A DNA stretch of 45,911 nt from Kitasatospora humi (GTDB taxonomy: Bacteria; Actinomycetota; Actinomycetes; Streptomycetales; Streptomycetaceae): positions 1 to 45,911 of the forward strand of contig NZ_JAJJPA010000048.1 in NCBI RefSeq assembly GCF_020907985.1, given 5' to 3'. The notes under the pieces were generated by a model. It saw only the letters and a list, made by a program, of their open reading frames with translations. It was not told the origin of the DNA and did no database searches. This document shows, piece after piece, positions 27,101 to 35,027 of this stretch (the first letter of the stretch is position 1; the number at the start of each line of letters is the position of its first letter). Made by a program: the position numbers and the translations under genes.

Positions 27101-28092
27101 TCGATCTCCTGCGGCCGGGTGAGCGTGGCGACGAGCACGGCCTTGCGCATCGTCTCCGGGTCCGTGCCCAGGGGGTCCGGGGTGCGCCGGTGCAAGGCCA
27201 CCCAGTGCTCGATCTCGCGCTCCAGCAGGCGGGCCGAGGCGCGGATCGGGTCGGCGGGCGGCTCGTCCCCGCACTTCAGGGCGTCAACCGCGGCCAGGGC
27301 GGCTGCGTGGATGGTCAGGACCTGGGCGTACTCCTTGCCCTCCGCCAGGGCCGGAGGGGGAGCGACGGTCCTTGCCTGGTCCTCGGGCAGCCCGAGGAGG
27401 GCGGCGAAGCGGTCACGGGCCTGCTCGAACAGTTCCGTCCGCAGGGCCGGCCGGTCGGCGAGCGGCGCCAAACGGGATGCGCCTGCGACGACGTCGAGCC
27501 TGCGGCGGAGCCAGCCGGCGAGGGCCTGCCACCACAGGCCGGCGGTGCGGGACAGCAGCAGCAGCCGCACCGGAGCGCCCCGGTGGAACAGCGCGGGATC
27601 CTCGAACAGCTCACACAGTGCGTCGACGGACCAGCGCTCGGCATAGTCCACCACCACCAGGATCCCGGCCGCCGCGTCGGGCACGGGTGGCGCCGCCCGG
27701 CCGTGACGGCCCGGCTGCTGCTCCGCCTGCCACACCGCCCACCCCGATCGGCGGCTCAGCTCGGCGAAGTGCCCCGCCAGGCGCGTCTTTCCCTGACCGC
27801 CGGGCCCGTACAGCAGTCGGACCGCCAGGCCCGGCTCCTCGGAATCGTCGCGCCACTCCAGCAGGCTGTCGGTCTCCGCCTGGCGGCCGGTGAACGGCAC
27901 CGCCTGGTGCCGGGACAGCAGCAACTGCGAGGGCTGCGCGGCCGGTTCCCTCGGCCGGATCCGCTGCGGCCCGGCGGGGAACTCCTCGATCCGGTAGGCC
28001 GGTTGCCACTGGTGGACGTTGACCGTGCCGGCGCCCTGGAAGATGACGGGCTGACCGCCGTGCACATGGTTGTTCTGCGTGTAGCCGTTCAC
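24136..28092 (-). CDS. STAND-type NTPase with C-terminal TPR array and N-terminal amyloid-like motif
   Basis: 1318 residues. Residues 4-28 are a Gly/Gln/Asn/His motif (YTQNNHVHGGQPV then IFQGAGTVNVHQ), 19/25 identical to the C-terminus of the upstream protein. A short linker leads to FTGRQAETDSLLEW and the NTPase. Walker A is GPGGQGKT (96-103), Walker B ILVVVDYAE (144-152), and LLLLSRT is a sensor-like strand. A helical region follows to about 530. About 16 TPR-like units of 45-48 residues then cover 530-1290, each with the pattern ADP-x-AHEP-x-LA-x-AL-x-NLG and GR-x-x-EALA-x-x-EEAV. This is the layout of bacterial NLR-like STAND proteins, in which the repeats sense and the N-terminus recruits an effector. 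The GTG start overlaps the upstream stop (GTGA). Confidence 0.8.
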   Translation of the reverse strand: MNGYTQNNHVHGGQPVIFQGAGTVNVHQWQPAYRIEEFPAGPQRIRPREPAAQPSQLLLSRHQAVPFTGRQAETDSLLEWRDDSEEPGLAVRLLYGPGGQGKTRLAGHFAELSRRSGWAVWQAEQQPGRHGRAAPPVPDAAAGILVVVDYAERWSVDALCELFEDPALFHRGAPVRLLLLSRTAGLWWQALAGWLRRRLDVVAGASRLAPLADRPALRTELFEQARDRFAALLGLPEDQARTVAPPPALAEGKEYAQVLTIHAAALAAVDALKCGDEPPADPIRASARLLEREIEHWVALHRRTPDPLGTDPETMRKAVLVATLTRPQEIDDAYAAMRRTDLADSNAVAQRILSDHNHCYPPRDASTVMEPLYPDRLGEDFLGLAIVGHGPTNARPDAWAARAVRLLLTGRDAGVPTAGLSSTLTVLIETARRWPEVATGHLNPLLTAHPEVALEAGSAALIALADLGGVGIDVLDAIDEKLPKAPHTDLDVGAAAVVRRTAAHYLAITEEPANRARIFDLLAKRLSWAMLSEEAVAASREAVALLRGLADGDPSAHEPALADALDQLGVCLAELGHDDQALAVTAEALALHRRLAAADPQAYEADRARSLANLGARLADVGRHDEALAAAEEAAPVYRRLAAADPSHEKDFVTTLINLGSMRSKMGLRGEALVSTEEAVALGRRLAAADPQSYGPLLALALGNLGVQLAAVGRWQEARQAAAEAVELRRGQAGANPQAGNPDLARNLSNLAVDAGQLGDRAEARRLAAEAVEIYRRLVENNPRRYEPGLAQSLNNLGAVLNDRTMGEESVAIWRRLAAASPQAHLPGLAEALITFGALLAHAGRRVEALDTTEEATALYRELAAANPRVHQPALAKVLANLVKQLLDGGRPVAEALAAGEESVALWRALTADDPRAHEPDLAVALLNLGAAYQRAGRSEEALATTEEAVARRRRLVAADPQAHEPDLAMALNNLAGSLPGVGRGAEALAAAEESVARYRRLAEADPLHEPQLARALGTLAEVGGGLPAGEEAVAVCRRLAARNPEAHEPELARLLGNLAHLLVPAGRPQDVLAASEEAVALSRRLVAAGLSAHLPVLANGVLNHGVALSRVARPQEALAAYQEAVALTRVAVERHGREHERLLALALGNLGGELLNAGRPGEARAALEEAVLVLRSVLSHQPAHEPLLITALKRLGFLYYSTQAWPELVEVATELVARHRRLAVADPGAYEPALADWLADLAVGLWRVGRLDEALETGARSADVYRRLAAGAPEAFQEQLRTVEAARAKGLERVGRGAEAAEIRARLGHGPGSPAEE

Positions 28093-28511
28093 GACCGCTG
28101 GTCGGGCGGTGTCTGGTGGATGTTGACCGTGCCGTCGCCCTGGTAGAAGACGGGCTGACCGCCGTGCGCGTGGTTGTGCTGCGTGTAGGTCTTCGCGCCC
28201 TGCGGCAGTCGCTTCGCCAACTCCTCGATCTGCGCGCGCAGTTCCTCCTCGGCCTCGGGATGGTCGCGCAGCAGTTCCGCCAGCCGGAACTGCCACGACC
28301 CGACCAAGGCTCGGCGGGCCGGATCGCGGTCCTCGTTCCGTTCCACCATGGCGGCATCGGCGTCCAGCTGGGCCTCGATGGCCTGCGACTGGCCCTGGCG
28401 GTGGAACAACCGGACGACTCCCTTACGGGTGGCCTCCCACGCCCCGGTCGCCATCGCCGTCACGATGGTCGTCGCCCCGGACATTGCCAGGCCGGCCAGT
28501 TCCTGCTCCAT
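28089..28511 (-). CDS. Small helical protein ending in amyloid-like motif; candidate effector
   Basis: 140 residues. The N-terminal ~38 residues contain a hydrophobic helix (LAGLAMSGATTIVTAMATGA) followed by a basic amphipathic stretch (WEATRKGVVRLFHRQ). A charged helical region, including AEEELRAQIEELAKRL, runs to about residue 102. Residues 109-133 are the motif YTQHNHAHGGQPV then FYQGDGTVNIHQ, nearly the same as residues 4-28 of the downstream NTPase. N-terminal helical bundles with a C-terminal motif shared by a neighbouring NLR are known from bacterial amyloid signalling (Bell-domain proteins); I infer a similar membrane-acting role. The start is the ATG at 28511, with GTG codons at 28514 and 28517 as alternatives. 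Confidence 0.65.
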   Translation of the reverse strand: MEQELAGLAMSGATTIVTAMATGAWEATRKGVVRLFHRQGQSQAIEAQLDADAAMVERNEDRDPARRALVGSWQFRLAELLRDHPEAEEELRAQIEELAKRLPQGAKTYTQHNHAHGGQPVFYQGDGTVNIHQTPPDQRS

Positions 28512-28548
28512 CACCACGCACCCTTCACAGGCAATCACCAACCATCTT

Positions 28549-28554
28549 GTTATA
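28549..28554 (-). promoter_or_regulatory. Candidate -10 box of the effector/NTPase pair
   Basis: On the minus strand TATAAC occurs about 38 nt upstream of the effector start, in an unusually AT-rich patch. No good -35 is seen at 17-18 bp, so an activator or another sigma factor may be needed. The 240 bp further upstream, to the pseudogene, hold no supported gene. Confidence 0.3.
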
Positions 28555-28795
28555 CCGTCCTATTGATCGACCATCACCTCTGCCGCACAGTGCTCCCTCC
28601 GCGCATGACGTCCGAACGCCGCCTCCCCGCCCGCCATCCAGGAAGGCGCGCCAACCGCGCGCCTCGGGCTGGGTCAAGCCCTGCCCGCCCGCCTGTTCGC
28701 TGGTGAGCTGAGGGCGAATGCGGTGGGCCCTGCCGAGATGCCGGATCTGCCTGCGCGCACTCCCACGCCTTGGCTGCCCATATCCCGATCGCGGG

Positions 28796-29378
28796 TCAGT
28801 GGGACCAGCAGGGGTCTTCGACCATGCCCCAGTCATTCATGATGTCGACCGTGGGCCCGGGTGGCTTCAGATTCGGCAAGTCCCCCTCGTCCCAATAGGT
28901 CTTCACCCAGTCCACGCCAGCCATGACATCAGCGCTGGCGCGGTTCGGATGCCCCAGGGTCACCGTGATCTGGCGCCTGCGGGCGATGTGGCGGACAACA
29001 CGGGCTGCTGACCGCCGCCGTAGGTCCTCTCCGTCTTTGCGTGGATGTCGGTGTACCTGTGGCTCTCCAGTACTTCTCCTCCTGCTCCCTGAATTCCGCG
29101 AACTTGGCCGGCACGATGTCGGTGAGCACGAACTGCTCGCGGCTGTAGGTCGCGTAACCGGTCTTGTGCAACTTGAGGTCGAACCCGTACGAGGCATGCG
29201 GGCTCGCGTCGTAAGAACCCTCGTTGGCCGAGGACAGCGGCGGATTACCAGCGTCCGCCTGGCCGCCGCCCCCATGGCCGTATACCAGCAGCAGGCCGCC
29301 ACCCCCCACCCGCACCGGCCACCGCACGTCCCGGTGAACTCGCCATCGAACCACCGGTAGCTCTTGTCCATAGGTCAT
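28796..29378 (-). pseudogene. Frameshifted remnant of an unidentified gene
   Basis: Coding-like sequence changes frame at least twice on the minus strand. One frame (about 29085-29260) reads SSANEGSYDASPHASYGFDL and LKLHKTGYATYSREQFVLTD up to EFREQEEKYW. A second frame then reads YTDIHAKTERTYGGGQQPVL before stopping. A third carries QITVTLGHPNRASADVMAG and VDWVKTYWDEGDLPN to the end, GMVEDPCWSH. Each piece has the codon bias of a real gene, and none spans the whole. I do not recognise the family. Decay and sequencing error are both possible. Confidence 0.55.
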
Positions 29379-29424
29379 CAGCCATCAGAGGATTGGCCCG
29401 ACCACGACGCGTGAGGAGCCGCTG

Positions 29425-30585
29425 ATGGGTGCGAGGCCGCTGCTGAACCGCCGGCTGGCGGGCATGGGGACGACGATCTTCGCCGAGATGTCCGCCCTGG
29501 CCACCGCCACCGGCTCGATCAACCTCGGCCAGGGGTTCCCGGACACCGACGGACCGCGCGTCGTCGCCGAGGCTGCAGCGCGGGCGGTGCTGGAGGGCCG
29601 CGGCAACCAGTACCCGCCCGGTCCTGGCATCCCCGAGCTGCGCAGCGCCATCGCCGAGCACCAGCATCGCTTCTACGGGCTCACCTACGACCCCGACACC
29701 GAGGTCCTGGTCACCGCCGGGGCCACCGAGGCCATCGCCGCCTCCCTGCTCGCCCTGCTGGAGCCCGGCGACGAGGTCATCGCCTTCGAGCCGTTCTACG
29801 ACTCCTACGCCGCCTGCATCGCCATGTCCGGCGCCGTCCGGGTGCCGCTGACCCTGCGCCAGCCCGACTTCCGGCCCGACCTCGACCAGCTGCGCTCGCT
29901 CATCACCCCGCGCACCCGGCTGCTGCTGATCAACACCCCGCACAACCCCACCGGCACCGTTCTCACCCCCGAGGAACTCGCCACCATCGCGGAGATCGCC
30001 GTCGAGCACGATCTGCTGGTCATCACGGACGAGGTTTACGAGCACCTCGTCTTCGCCACTGGCCACCACCCCATCGCCGCCCTCCCCGGCATGCGTGAGC
30101 GCACCGTCTCGATCTCCTCGGCTGGCAAGACCTTCTCCTTCACGGGTTGGAAGGTTGGATGGGTAACGGCGAGCGCTCCGCTGGTCGCAGCAGTACGAAC
30201 GGCCAAGCAGTACCTCACGTACGTCAGCGCCGGCCCCTTCCAGTACGCCGTCGCCGAGGCCCTGCGCCTGCCCGACAGCTACTTCACCGGCTTCCGCACC
30301 GATCTACTCCGCAAGCGCGACCTGCTGGCCAACGGCCTTGCAGCTGCTGGCTTCCAGGTCGTCGTCCCCGAGGGCACGTACTTCATCACCACCGATATCA
30401 CCCCACTCGGTGAAACGGATGGATTGGAGTTCTGCCGCACCCTCCCCGAGCGCTGCGGCGTCGTCGCCATTCCAAACGTGGTCTTCTACGACAACGCCGA
30501 AGCCGGCCGCTCGCTGGTCCGGTTCACGTTCTGCAAGCGTGATGAAGTGCTCGCTGACGCGGTGGAACGGCTCCAGCGGCTTTAA
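29425..30585 (+). CDS. PLP-dependent aminotransferase class I/II (kynurenine/methionine/DapC-like)
   Basis: 386 residues. The fold-type I pattern is complete: INLGQGFPDTDGP, NQYPPGPGIPELR (substrate loop), VTAGATEAIAAS, FEPFYDSYA, NTPHNPTGTVL, ITDEVYEHLVF, and SSAGKTFSFTGWKVGW with the Schiff-base Lys. RSLVRFTFCKRDE near the C-terminus holds the carboxylate-binding Arg. It belongs to the MalY/YbdL/KAT-like group, whose members act on methionine, glutamine, kynurenine or succinyl-diaminopimelate. The ATG at 29425 has GAGGAG upstream. It stands alone and converges on the seven-gene minus-strand operon with a 25-bp gap. Confidence 0.85.
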   Translation: MGARPLLNRRLAGMGTTIFAEMSALATATGSINLGQGFPDTDGPRVVAEAAARAVLEGRGNQYPPGPGIPELRSAIAEHQHRFYGLTYDPDTEVLVTAGATEAIAASLLALLEPGDEVIAFEPFYDSYAACIAMSGAVRVPLTLRQPDFRPDLDQLRSLITPRTRLLLINTPHNPTGTVLTPEELATIAEIAVEHDLLVITDEVYEHLVFATGHHPIAALPGMRERTVSISSAGKTFSFTGWKVGWVTASAPLVAAVRTAKQYLTYVSAGPFQYAVAEALRLPDSYFTGFRTDLLRKRDLLANGLAAAGFQVVVPEGTYFITTDITPLGETDGLEFCRTLPERCGVVAIPNVVFYDNAEAGRSLVRFTFCKRDEVLADAVERLQRL

Positions 30586-30610
30586 CCGGCCCGCAGGAAA
30601 GCAGTTCCGG

Positions 30611-31372
30611 TCACGAACGCCCTCGGAATTGGGACCTGCTGCCGGGTGCCAAGGCTCGGTCAGCGAGACGGTGGATTCGCCAGTAGAGGTGGAGCCGCTC
30701 CTCGGCACCCGGGCCTGGGTCGGCCGCCAGGCCCGCGACCGTCGCCGTGCTGGCATGGCGCAGGCGGACGGCGAGGCGGGCCAGGTCCGAGAGGGGGTCT
30801 CCGAAGGCGGCGAGTTCCCAGTCGAGAAGGAGGCGGGTGCCGTCGGGTTGACGGACCAGGTGGCCGGGTTGCAGGTCGTGGTGGAGGAGTCGGGGTTCCG
30901 GGTCGGGGGCGAGGGCGTCGAGTTGGTCGTGGAGTTCGGCGGCCTCCGGGGCCAGGTGAGGTGCTGCGGCGGCGTAGTGGGCGAGGCGGTTGTGGAGGTA
31001 GCTGGGCCAAGTCGGGTAGCGGCGGGCGCCGGCGAGGCGGCCGAAGTGGGTGCCGGGGACCTGATGGATGGCGGCGAGGGGTTCGGCGAGTTCGTCGAGC
31101 AGGTGCTCGGCGGCGACGGGGTCGGGGTGGACCGCGGTCTGGGCGGTCCACCCCGGGTGGTAGCCGGGGGCGATGGCGAGCAGGCGTGGGGCGGGGATGT
31201 GGTGGGCAGCGAGCAGACGGAGGGCGGCGGCCTCGTTGGCGGCTCGGGCGGGGTCGCCGTAGTGCTTGAGGACGTACGGGCTCGGCTGGTCGACGTACCA
31301 GACGCGGTTGGCCTGGCCGGTGGTGATCTCGCGGGCTCCGGGTGGGACGCGCCCGTCAGCAACAGGGTGCAT
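30611..31372 (-). CDS. APH-family phosphotransferase-like protein with altered active-site Asn
   Basis: 253 residues. It has the aminoglycoside/choline-kinase fold: an N-lobe with VWYVDQPSPYVLKHYGD (nucleotide Lys) and the Brenner motif LLHHDLQPGHLV (H165, D166). LLLDWELAAFGDPLSDLA follows, with the metal-binding Asp at 184. The Asn five residues after the catalytic Asp, usual in H-x-D-x-x-x-x-N, is His171. It is the last gene of the operon, 6 bp after the Nudix stop. Small-molecule or sugar phosphorylation is likely. An antibiotic-resistance role is not supported by sequence. Confidence 0.75.
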   Translation of the reverse strand: MHPVADGRVPPGAREITTGQANRVWYVDQPSPYVLKHYGDPARAANEAAALRLLAAHHIPAPRLLAIAPGYHPGWTAQTAVHPDPVAAEHLLDELAEPLAAIHQVPGTHFGRLAGARRYPTWPSYLHNRLAHYAAAAPHLAPEAAELHDQLDALAPDPEPRLLHHDLQPGHLVRQPDGTRLLLDWELAAFGDPLSDLARLAVRLRHASTATVAGLAADPGPGAEERLHLYWRIHRLADRALAPGSRSQFRGRS

Positions 31373-31378
31373 GGGGTA

Positions 31379-31858
31379 TCAGGCGATGTCGCCGAGGTAG
31401 GGGGTGTCGGGGTCCCCAGTGGCGAGGGCGGCAATGGGGGCGCGGAGGCTGTGCGGCAGCAGGTTGACGGTGGGGACCTTGTCGAGCGGGACCCACTCGA
31501 GGCCGGTCTGCAGGTCGTCGGCCTGGTGGCCGCCGAGGCGGCTGGGGTCACTGGTCGGGGTGCACTTGAAGATCGCTTCGATGCGGTGGGTGCCGGCCTC
31601 GGTGTCGGCGTGGTCGTGGTTGGCGCCGATGTACTCGCGCAGCCACAGCAGCTTCTCGACCTGGACGGTGAGGCCGGTCTCCTCCTCGACTTCGCGGCGG
31701 GCGGTGTCGGCGAGGGCTTCGCCCGGGTTCTGGCCGCCGCCAGGGAGGAAGTAGCATTCCTGGCCCTCCCAGTTGGCGGCCTGGAGGAGGATCTGCCCGG
31801 CGTGGAGGACGATGGCCTTGGCGGCGGTACGGATGGTGACGGTGATGGGCTCGGACAT
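31379..31858 (-). CDS. Nudix hydrolase
   Basis: 159 residues. The Nudix box G-x5-E-x7-REVEEETGL is intact (GGGQNPGEALADTARREVEE then ETGL) at about residues 41-64. The ending AAIALATGDPDTPYLGDIA-like tail is not informative. These enzymes hydrolyse nucleoside diphosphates linked to another group; nucleotide sugars would fit the two glycosyltransferases upstream. The ATG at 31858 is preceded by AGGAGGCAG. It follows the GT2 stop by 27 bp. Confidence 0.88.
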   Translation of the reverse strand: MSEPITVTIRTAAKAIVLHAGQILLQAANWEGQECYFLPGGGQNPGEALADTARREVEEETGLTVQVEKLLWLREYIGANHDHADTEAGTHRIEAIFKCTPTSDPSRLGGHQADDLQTGLEWVPLDKVPTVNLLPHSLRAPIAALATGDPDTPYLGDIA

Positions 31859-31885
31859 TGCTGCCTCCTGTGACCTGATGACCTG

Positions 31886-33457
31886 TCAGCGCTCAGTCTT
31901 GCCGAACTCGTCGGTTCGGCCCGCCAGTTTGCGCAGGAGGAGCCGCCAGGGACCGGCAAGTCGTATGAACGGCTGGAGCGGGCTGGCTGCGATCAGTGCG
32001 GCGCGGTGTACCGGCGTTGGCATCGGGGGCAGCGGGACCGTCTTGGGTGGGATGACGGTGTCACGCAGCGCGGGTGCGAGGTAGAGGAGCCGCGCGGTGA
32101 GGAGTGGACCATGCAGCCCAACTCCGATGGCGGCGATCGCGGCCCAGGTGGGACCGGCCCACCAAGCACTGGCGGTGGCGGCAGCAGCGAGCGGGGCGCC
32201 GAGCAGCCAGGCGGCCTCGTCGGCCCATTCGCGCAGGACCAGGGCGGCCTTGGCGGTGCGGGTGAGCGTCGACGGCTGGCGGGCGACGGCGCGTGCATGC
32301 AGGTCCGGGCGACTGGAGGCGGTGAAGGCCAGGGCGTGGAGGTTGGTCAGTCCGGCGGGCTCGACATAGGGCTCGTCCAGGACGGCCACCGTGCTCGGGG
32401 CGAATGCGGCGCCGAGCAGGGAGAGCCGGTGGCCCGCGCCGAGGTCTTCCATGGGTTCAGGGAAGCCGCCAATGTCTTCGATGGCGGGCAGTTGCACGGC
32501 CAAGCCGCAGCCGACGCCGTAGATCATCGGGCGCAGTGCGGTTCGCACGAAGGCGGGAAGGGGCGCAGTGGTCAGATAATGGTGGAGCCGGATGCGAGCA
32601 AGTTCGATGCCGAGCGAGCGGCGCAGCTGGTAGATCCACTCGCCGGCAAGGAGGGCCCCGGTGGTGCCGGCGGGAAAGGGGCGGCGGCCGAGGAGCGGGA
32701 GGCGCTGCTGCTGGATCACCTCAGGGGCGCGGCCTGTGCGGGCGCGGTGCTGGTGGGCGGCTTCGGCGAAGGCATGCAGGGTGCGGGCGTCGGGGAGGGA
32801 GTCGGCGTCGTAGACGGCCAGGTAGGTCTGGGCAGCGTCCTCGGCGGAATTCCATCCATACTCATGGAGGATCGAATCGAGTTGGCTCACAGCGTAGTTG
32901 AGCTGGCCAGCTTTGCGGCCACCTTGGTTCGGTTGGTGCAGGTGGATGAGCGGAAGCGGCCCGGCGGTGGGGCGGGCGGCTTCGACGATCTGGGCGGTGG
33001 TGGGCTCGGCGTCCACCAGGTCGGTGAGTGCGGTGCCGCGATCGGTGGCGAGTTCGGCGGTGAGCTCCTGGGCCGCCGATTCGCAGCGGGCGGCTGGGAG
33101 TAGGCCGCGCAGGTCCGTGGCAGTGAGTGGCCTCTGCCTGGCCAACTCTGTGGCTTCGGCGAGGCGTTGATCGCGGGCAATGGTTTCACGTTCGGTGGTG
33201 ATGACAACGACAGCGGCACAGCCCGATGGGTAGTCGAGTGAGGTGAAGGCCGCGATGGTCTCGGGCGCGACGGTCTGTTCCCGGAGCATGGGGAGCAGGA
33301 CCACCAGCCAGGGGGCGGGCTCGGCAGCGTGGTCGTGGCGTCGGGCGGCGGTCAGGAGCCAGCGAGCGCTGCTCTCGGTGGCGAGGTAGGCCCAGATCGC
33401 TCGGACGAGGAGGGCACTGACCAACACGGGGACGGCGAAGTCGAACCAGAGTGTCAC
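31886..33457 (-). CDS. Membrane glycosyltransferase family 2-like protein
   Basis: 523 residues. An N-terminal membrane anchor (FAVPVLVSALLVRAIWAYLA) is followed by a GT-A-like domain with LVVLLPMLREQ, YPSGCAAVVVITTERE, GRKAGQLNYAV and the metal-binding loop YLAVYDADSLPDARTL. EDIGGFPEPMEDLGAGHRL is the acceptor-side ED motif. Two or three hydrophobic helices near the C-terminus suggest a second membrane region. The GTG start overlaps the GT4 stop (GTGA). The donor and acceptor are unknown. Confidence 0.78.
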   Translation of the reverse strand: MTLWFDFAVPVLVSALLVRAIWAYLATESSARWLLTAARRHDHAAEPAPWLVVLLPMLREQTVAPETIAAFTSLDYPSGCAAVVVITTERETIARDQRLAEATELARQRPLTATDLRGLLPAARCESAAQELTAELATDRGTALTDLVDAEPTTAQIVEAARPTAGPLPLIHLHQPNQGGRKAGQLNYAVSQLDSILHEYGWNSAEDAAQTYLAVYDADSLPDARTLHAFAEAAHQHRARTGRAPEVIQQQRLPLLGRRPFPAGTTGALLAGEWIYQLRRSLGIELARIRLHHYLTTAPLPAFVRTALRPMIYGVGCGLAVQLPAIEDIGGFPEPMEDLGAGHRLSLLGAAFAPSTVAVLDEPYVEPAGLTNLHALAFTASSRPDLHARAVARQPSTLTRTAKAALVLREWADEAAWLLGAPLAAAATASAWWAGPTWAAIAAIGVGLHGPLLTARLLYLAPALRDTVIPPKTVPLPPMPTPVHRAALIAASPLQPFIRLAGPWRLLLRKLAGRTDEFGKTER

Positions 33458-34482
33458 TGGTCAGTCACCAACTTTCGGTAGACGTCTCGGACTTGCTCCG
33501 CAACGGCGGGCCAGGCGAACTGCTCGGCACGGGCTCGTGCAGCTTCCCGACGGGCTCGGTCGGCGGCAGTACCGGCCTCGGCGAGCAGGCTCTCGACGGC
33601 TTCGGTGGCCGCGACGGGGTCGCCCGGTTCCGTGAGGAGCGCTGCGGAGCCGGTGTAGTAGCTGATGCCGCCGACGTCGGTGGCGACGACCGGGGCGCCG
33701 CAAGCCATCGCTTCGAGCAGGGCATTGTTGGCGGTGGCGTCGATGAGCGGCAGGACCACGGCGGCGGCGCGCTGGTAGAGGTCGACGAGTACCGGCTCAG
33801 CGACGTTCTCCAGCACGCGGACAGCCGGGTGCCAGCTGCGGGTAGCGGCCTCACGGGTGACGACAACGAGGTCGACGTCCTCGCCATAGCGCCGGTGCAG
33901 GCGCCAGTGCACGGTATCCAAGACGTCCCAATCGCGGAGCCACCAGCCGACGGTCAACACCATTGGCCGGTTGCCGGGTTGGAGTGGGTGGCCGGGCCTG
34001 AAGGCGGTGGTGTCGATGCCGTGCGGGACCAGGTGGACTCGGTGGGCCGGGAGGCGGTCGGCGAAGAAGGCCCGCTGCACGGGGTCCAGGGTGATGATGC
34101 GGGACGCTCGCGGGAGGAGCCGCCGCCACGCGGCCGGCGGCAGGAGTCGGGCCAGTTGCGGGGCAGGCTGGTGATAGGTGACGGCGGTCGGGCCGGCGCG
34201 GTGCTGGGAGAACCAGAACTGCTCGTCACCGTAGAGGACATGGGCCGGCTTGCGGTCCGCCAGGATGCGAAGGTCGGTGGCGAAGTGCCTGGCCGGATAG
34301 AAGGGCAGCGGGCACAGGCGACGGCCGACCAGGTGTCCGATGCTGGTCAGACCTCGGGTGAGCGGGGTGCTGGGCGGGCCGATACGGCGGGTCTCGGGCA
34401 GGTGGTCGAGGAGGCGGTCGTAGCCGCCGTGGGTGCTGTGCCAAGGGACTCGGACGACGGAGGCGATCACTTCGCGGGGCAT
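33454..34482 (-). CDS. Glycosyltransferase family 4 (GT-B fold)
   Basis: 342 residues. The C-terminal Rossmann domain has LVPHGIDTTAFRPG, MVLTVGWWLRDWD, VVLPLIDATANNALLEAMACGAPVV (the E-x7-E type donor-binding region) and ATDVGGISYY. The N-terminal acceptor domain begins VIASVVRVPWHSTHGGYDRL. The ATG at 34482 has GGGAGG upstream and overlaps the preceding gene by 16 nt. The frame extends upstream to 34914 but is antisense-like there. It acts between the small kinase and the GT2 in a tightly packed operon. Confidence 0.85.
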   Translation of the reverse strand: MPREVIASVVRVPWHSTHGGYDRLLDHLPETRRIGPPSTPLTRGLTSIGHLVGRRLCPLPFYPARHFATDLRILADRKPAHVLYGDEQFWFSQHRAGPTAVTYHQPAPQLARLLPPAAWRRLLPRASRIITLDPVQRAFFADRLPAHRVHLVPHGIDTTAFRPGHPLQPGNRPMVLTVGWWLRDWDVLDTVHWRLHRRYGEDVDLVVVTREAATRSWHPAVRVLENVAEPVLVDLYQRAAAVVLPLIDATANNALLEAMACGAPVVATDVGGISYYTGSAALLTEPGDPVAATEAVESLLAEAGTAADRARREAARARAEQFAWPAVAEQVRDVYRKLVTDQ

Positions 34483-35027
34483 CGGGCCTCCCAGCGCGCG
34501 GGCAGCAGGTCGAGGTGGTGCAGGGCCGGTACCAGGTCGGCGGCATGGTGCAGGCGCAGGACCGGGCGTCCGGAGGCGGCGAGGTCGCTGTTCCAGCGGC
34601 GACGGTGCCTGTGGTGATGGACAGGGCCCCACCAGAGGATCGAGTCGCGGGCGATGAGGTGGCTCCAGGTCTCGCGGTTGCCGGCGAAGAGCTCGTGACG
34701 GTGCCAGGCGCGGCGCACTGAGCGGTTGAGCAGGCGGGGCAGGCAGGTGCGTAGCGGTAGATCGAGCCAGATCGTGAGTTCGGCCCGGGAGGTTACCGTT
34801 CCGCCGACCGAGCCGCCGTAGTTGCCGTCCGTGATCCACTGCTCCTGTGCGACGGCCTGCTGTACGCGGTCGTGGAAGACGTCGTCCGGCACGGGGGTCC
34901 AGCACGGTCCCCAAAACAGCCGGTCGAGGTCGATGTGGGGCAGGCCGGTGTGGTGGGCGATGGCTGCTGCCAGGGTGGACTTGCCGGATGCGACCGGCCC
35001 GACGACGGCGATCTTCTGTGGTCTCAT
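34467..35027 (-). CDS. Small P-loop kinase-like NTPase (adenylate-kinase/FlaR-like)
   Basis: 186 residues. Walker A is GPVASGKS at about residues 10-17. HIDLDRLFWGPCW, ITDGNYGGS and LTIWLDLPLRTCLPRLLNR follow, the pattern of topology-modulation (FlaR-like) and AAA-type small kinases. A His/Arg-rich stretch (HHHRHRRRW) occurs near residue 140. The substrate is unknown. Its start overlaps the HprK-like stop (ATGA), and its end overlaps the GT4 start. Confidence 0.75.
   Translation of the reverse strand: MRPQKIAVVGPVASGKSTLAAAIAHHTGLPHIDLDRLFWGPCWTPVPDDVFHDRVQQAVAQEQWITDGNYGGSVGGTVTSRAELTIWLDLPLRTCLPRLLNRSVRRAWHRHELFAGNRETWSHLIARDSILWWGPVHHHRHRRRWNSDLAASGRPVLRLHHAADLVPALHHLDLLPARWEARCPAK

Noticed and set aside
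23947..28146. Very long plus-strand open frame of about 1399 codons
   Set aside because: It is antisense to the STAND/TPR gene and arises from its GC codon bias. The minus-strand product has a P-loop, TPRs and a proper coupled start.
30611..31372. Aminoglycoside resistance gene
   Set aside because: It has only the general APH fold, an altered active-site Asn, and operon context with sugar enzymes.
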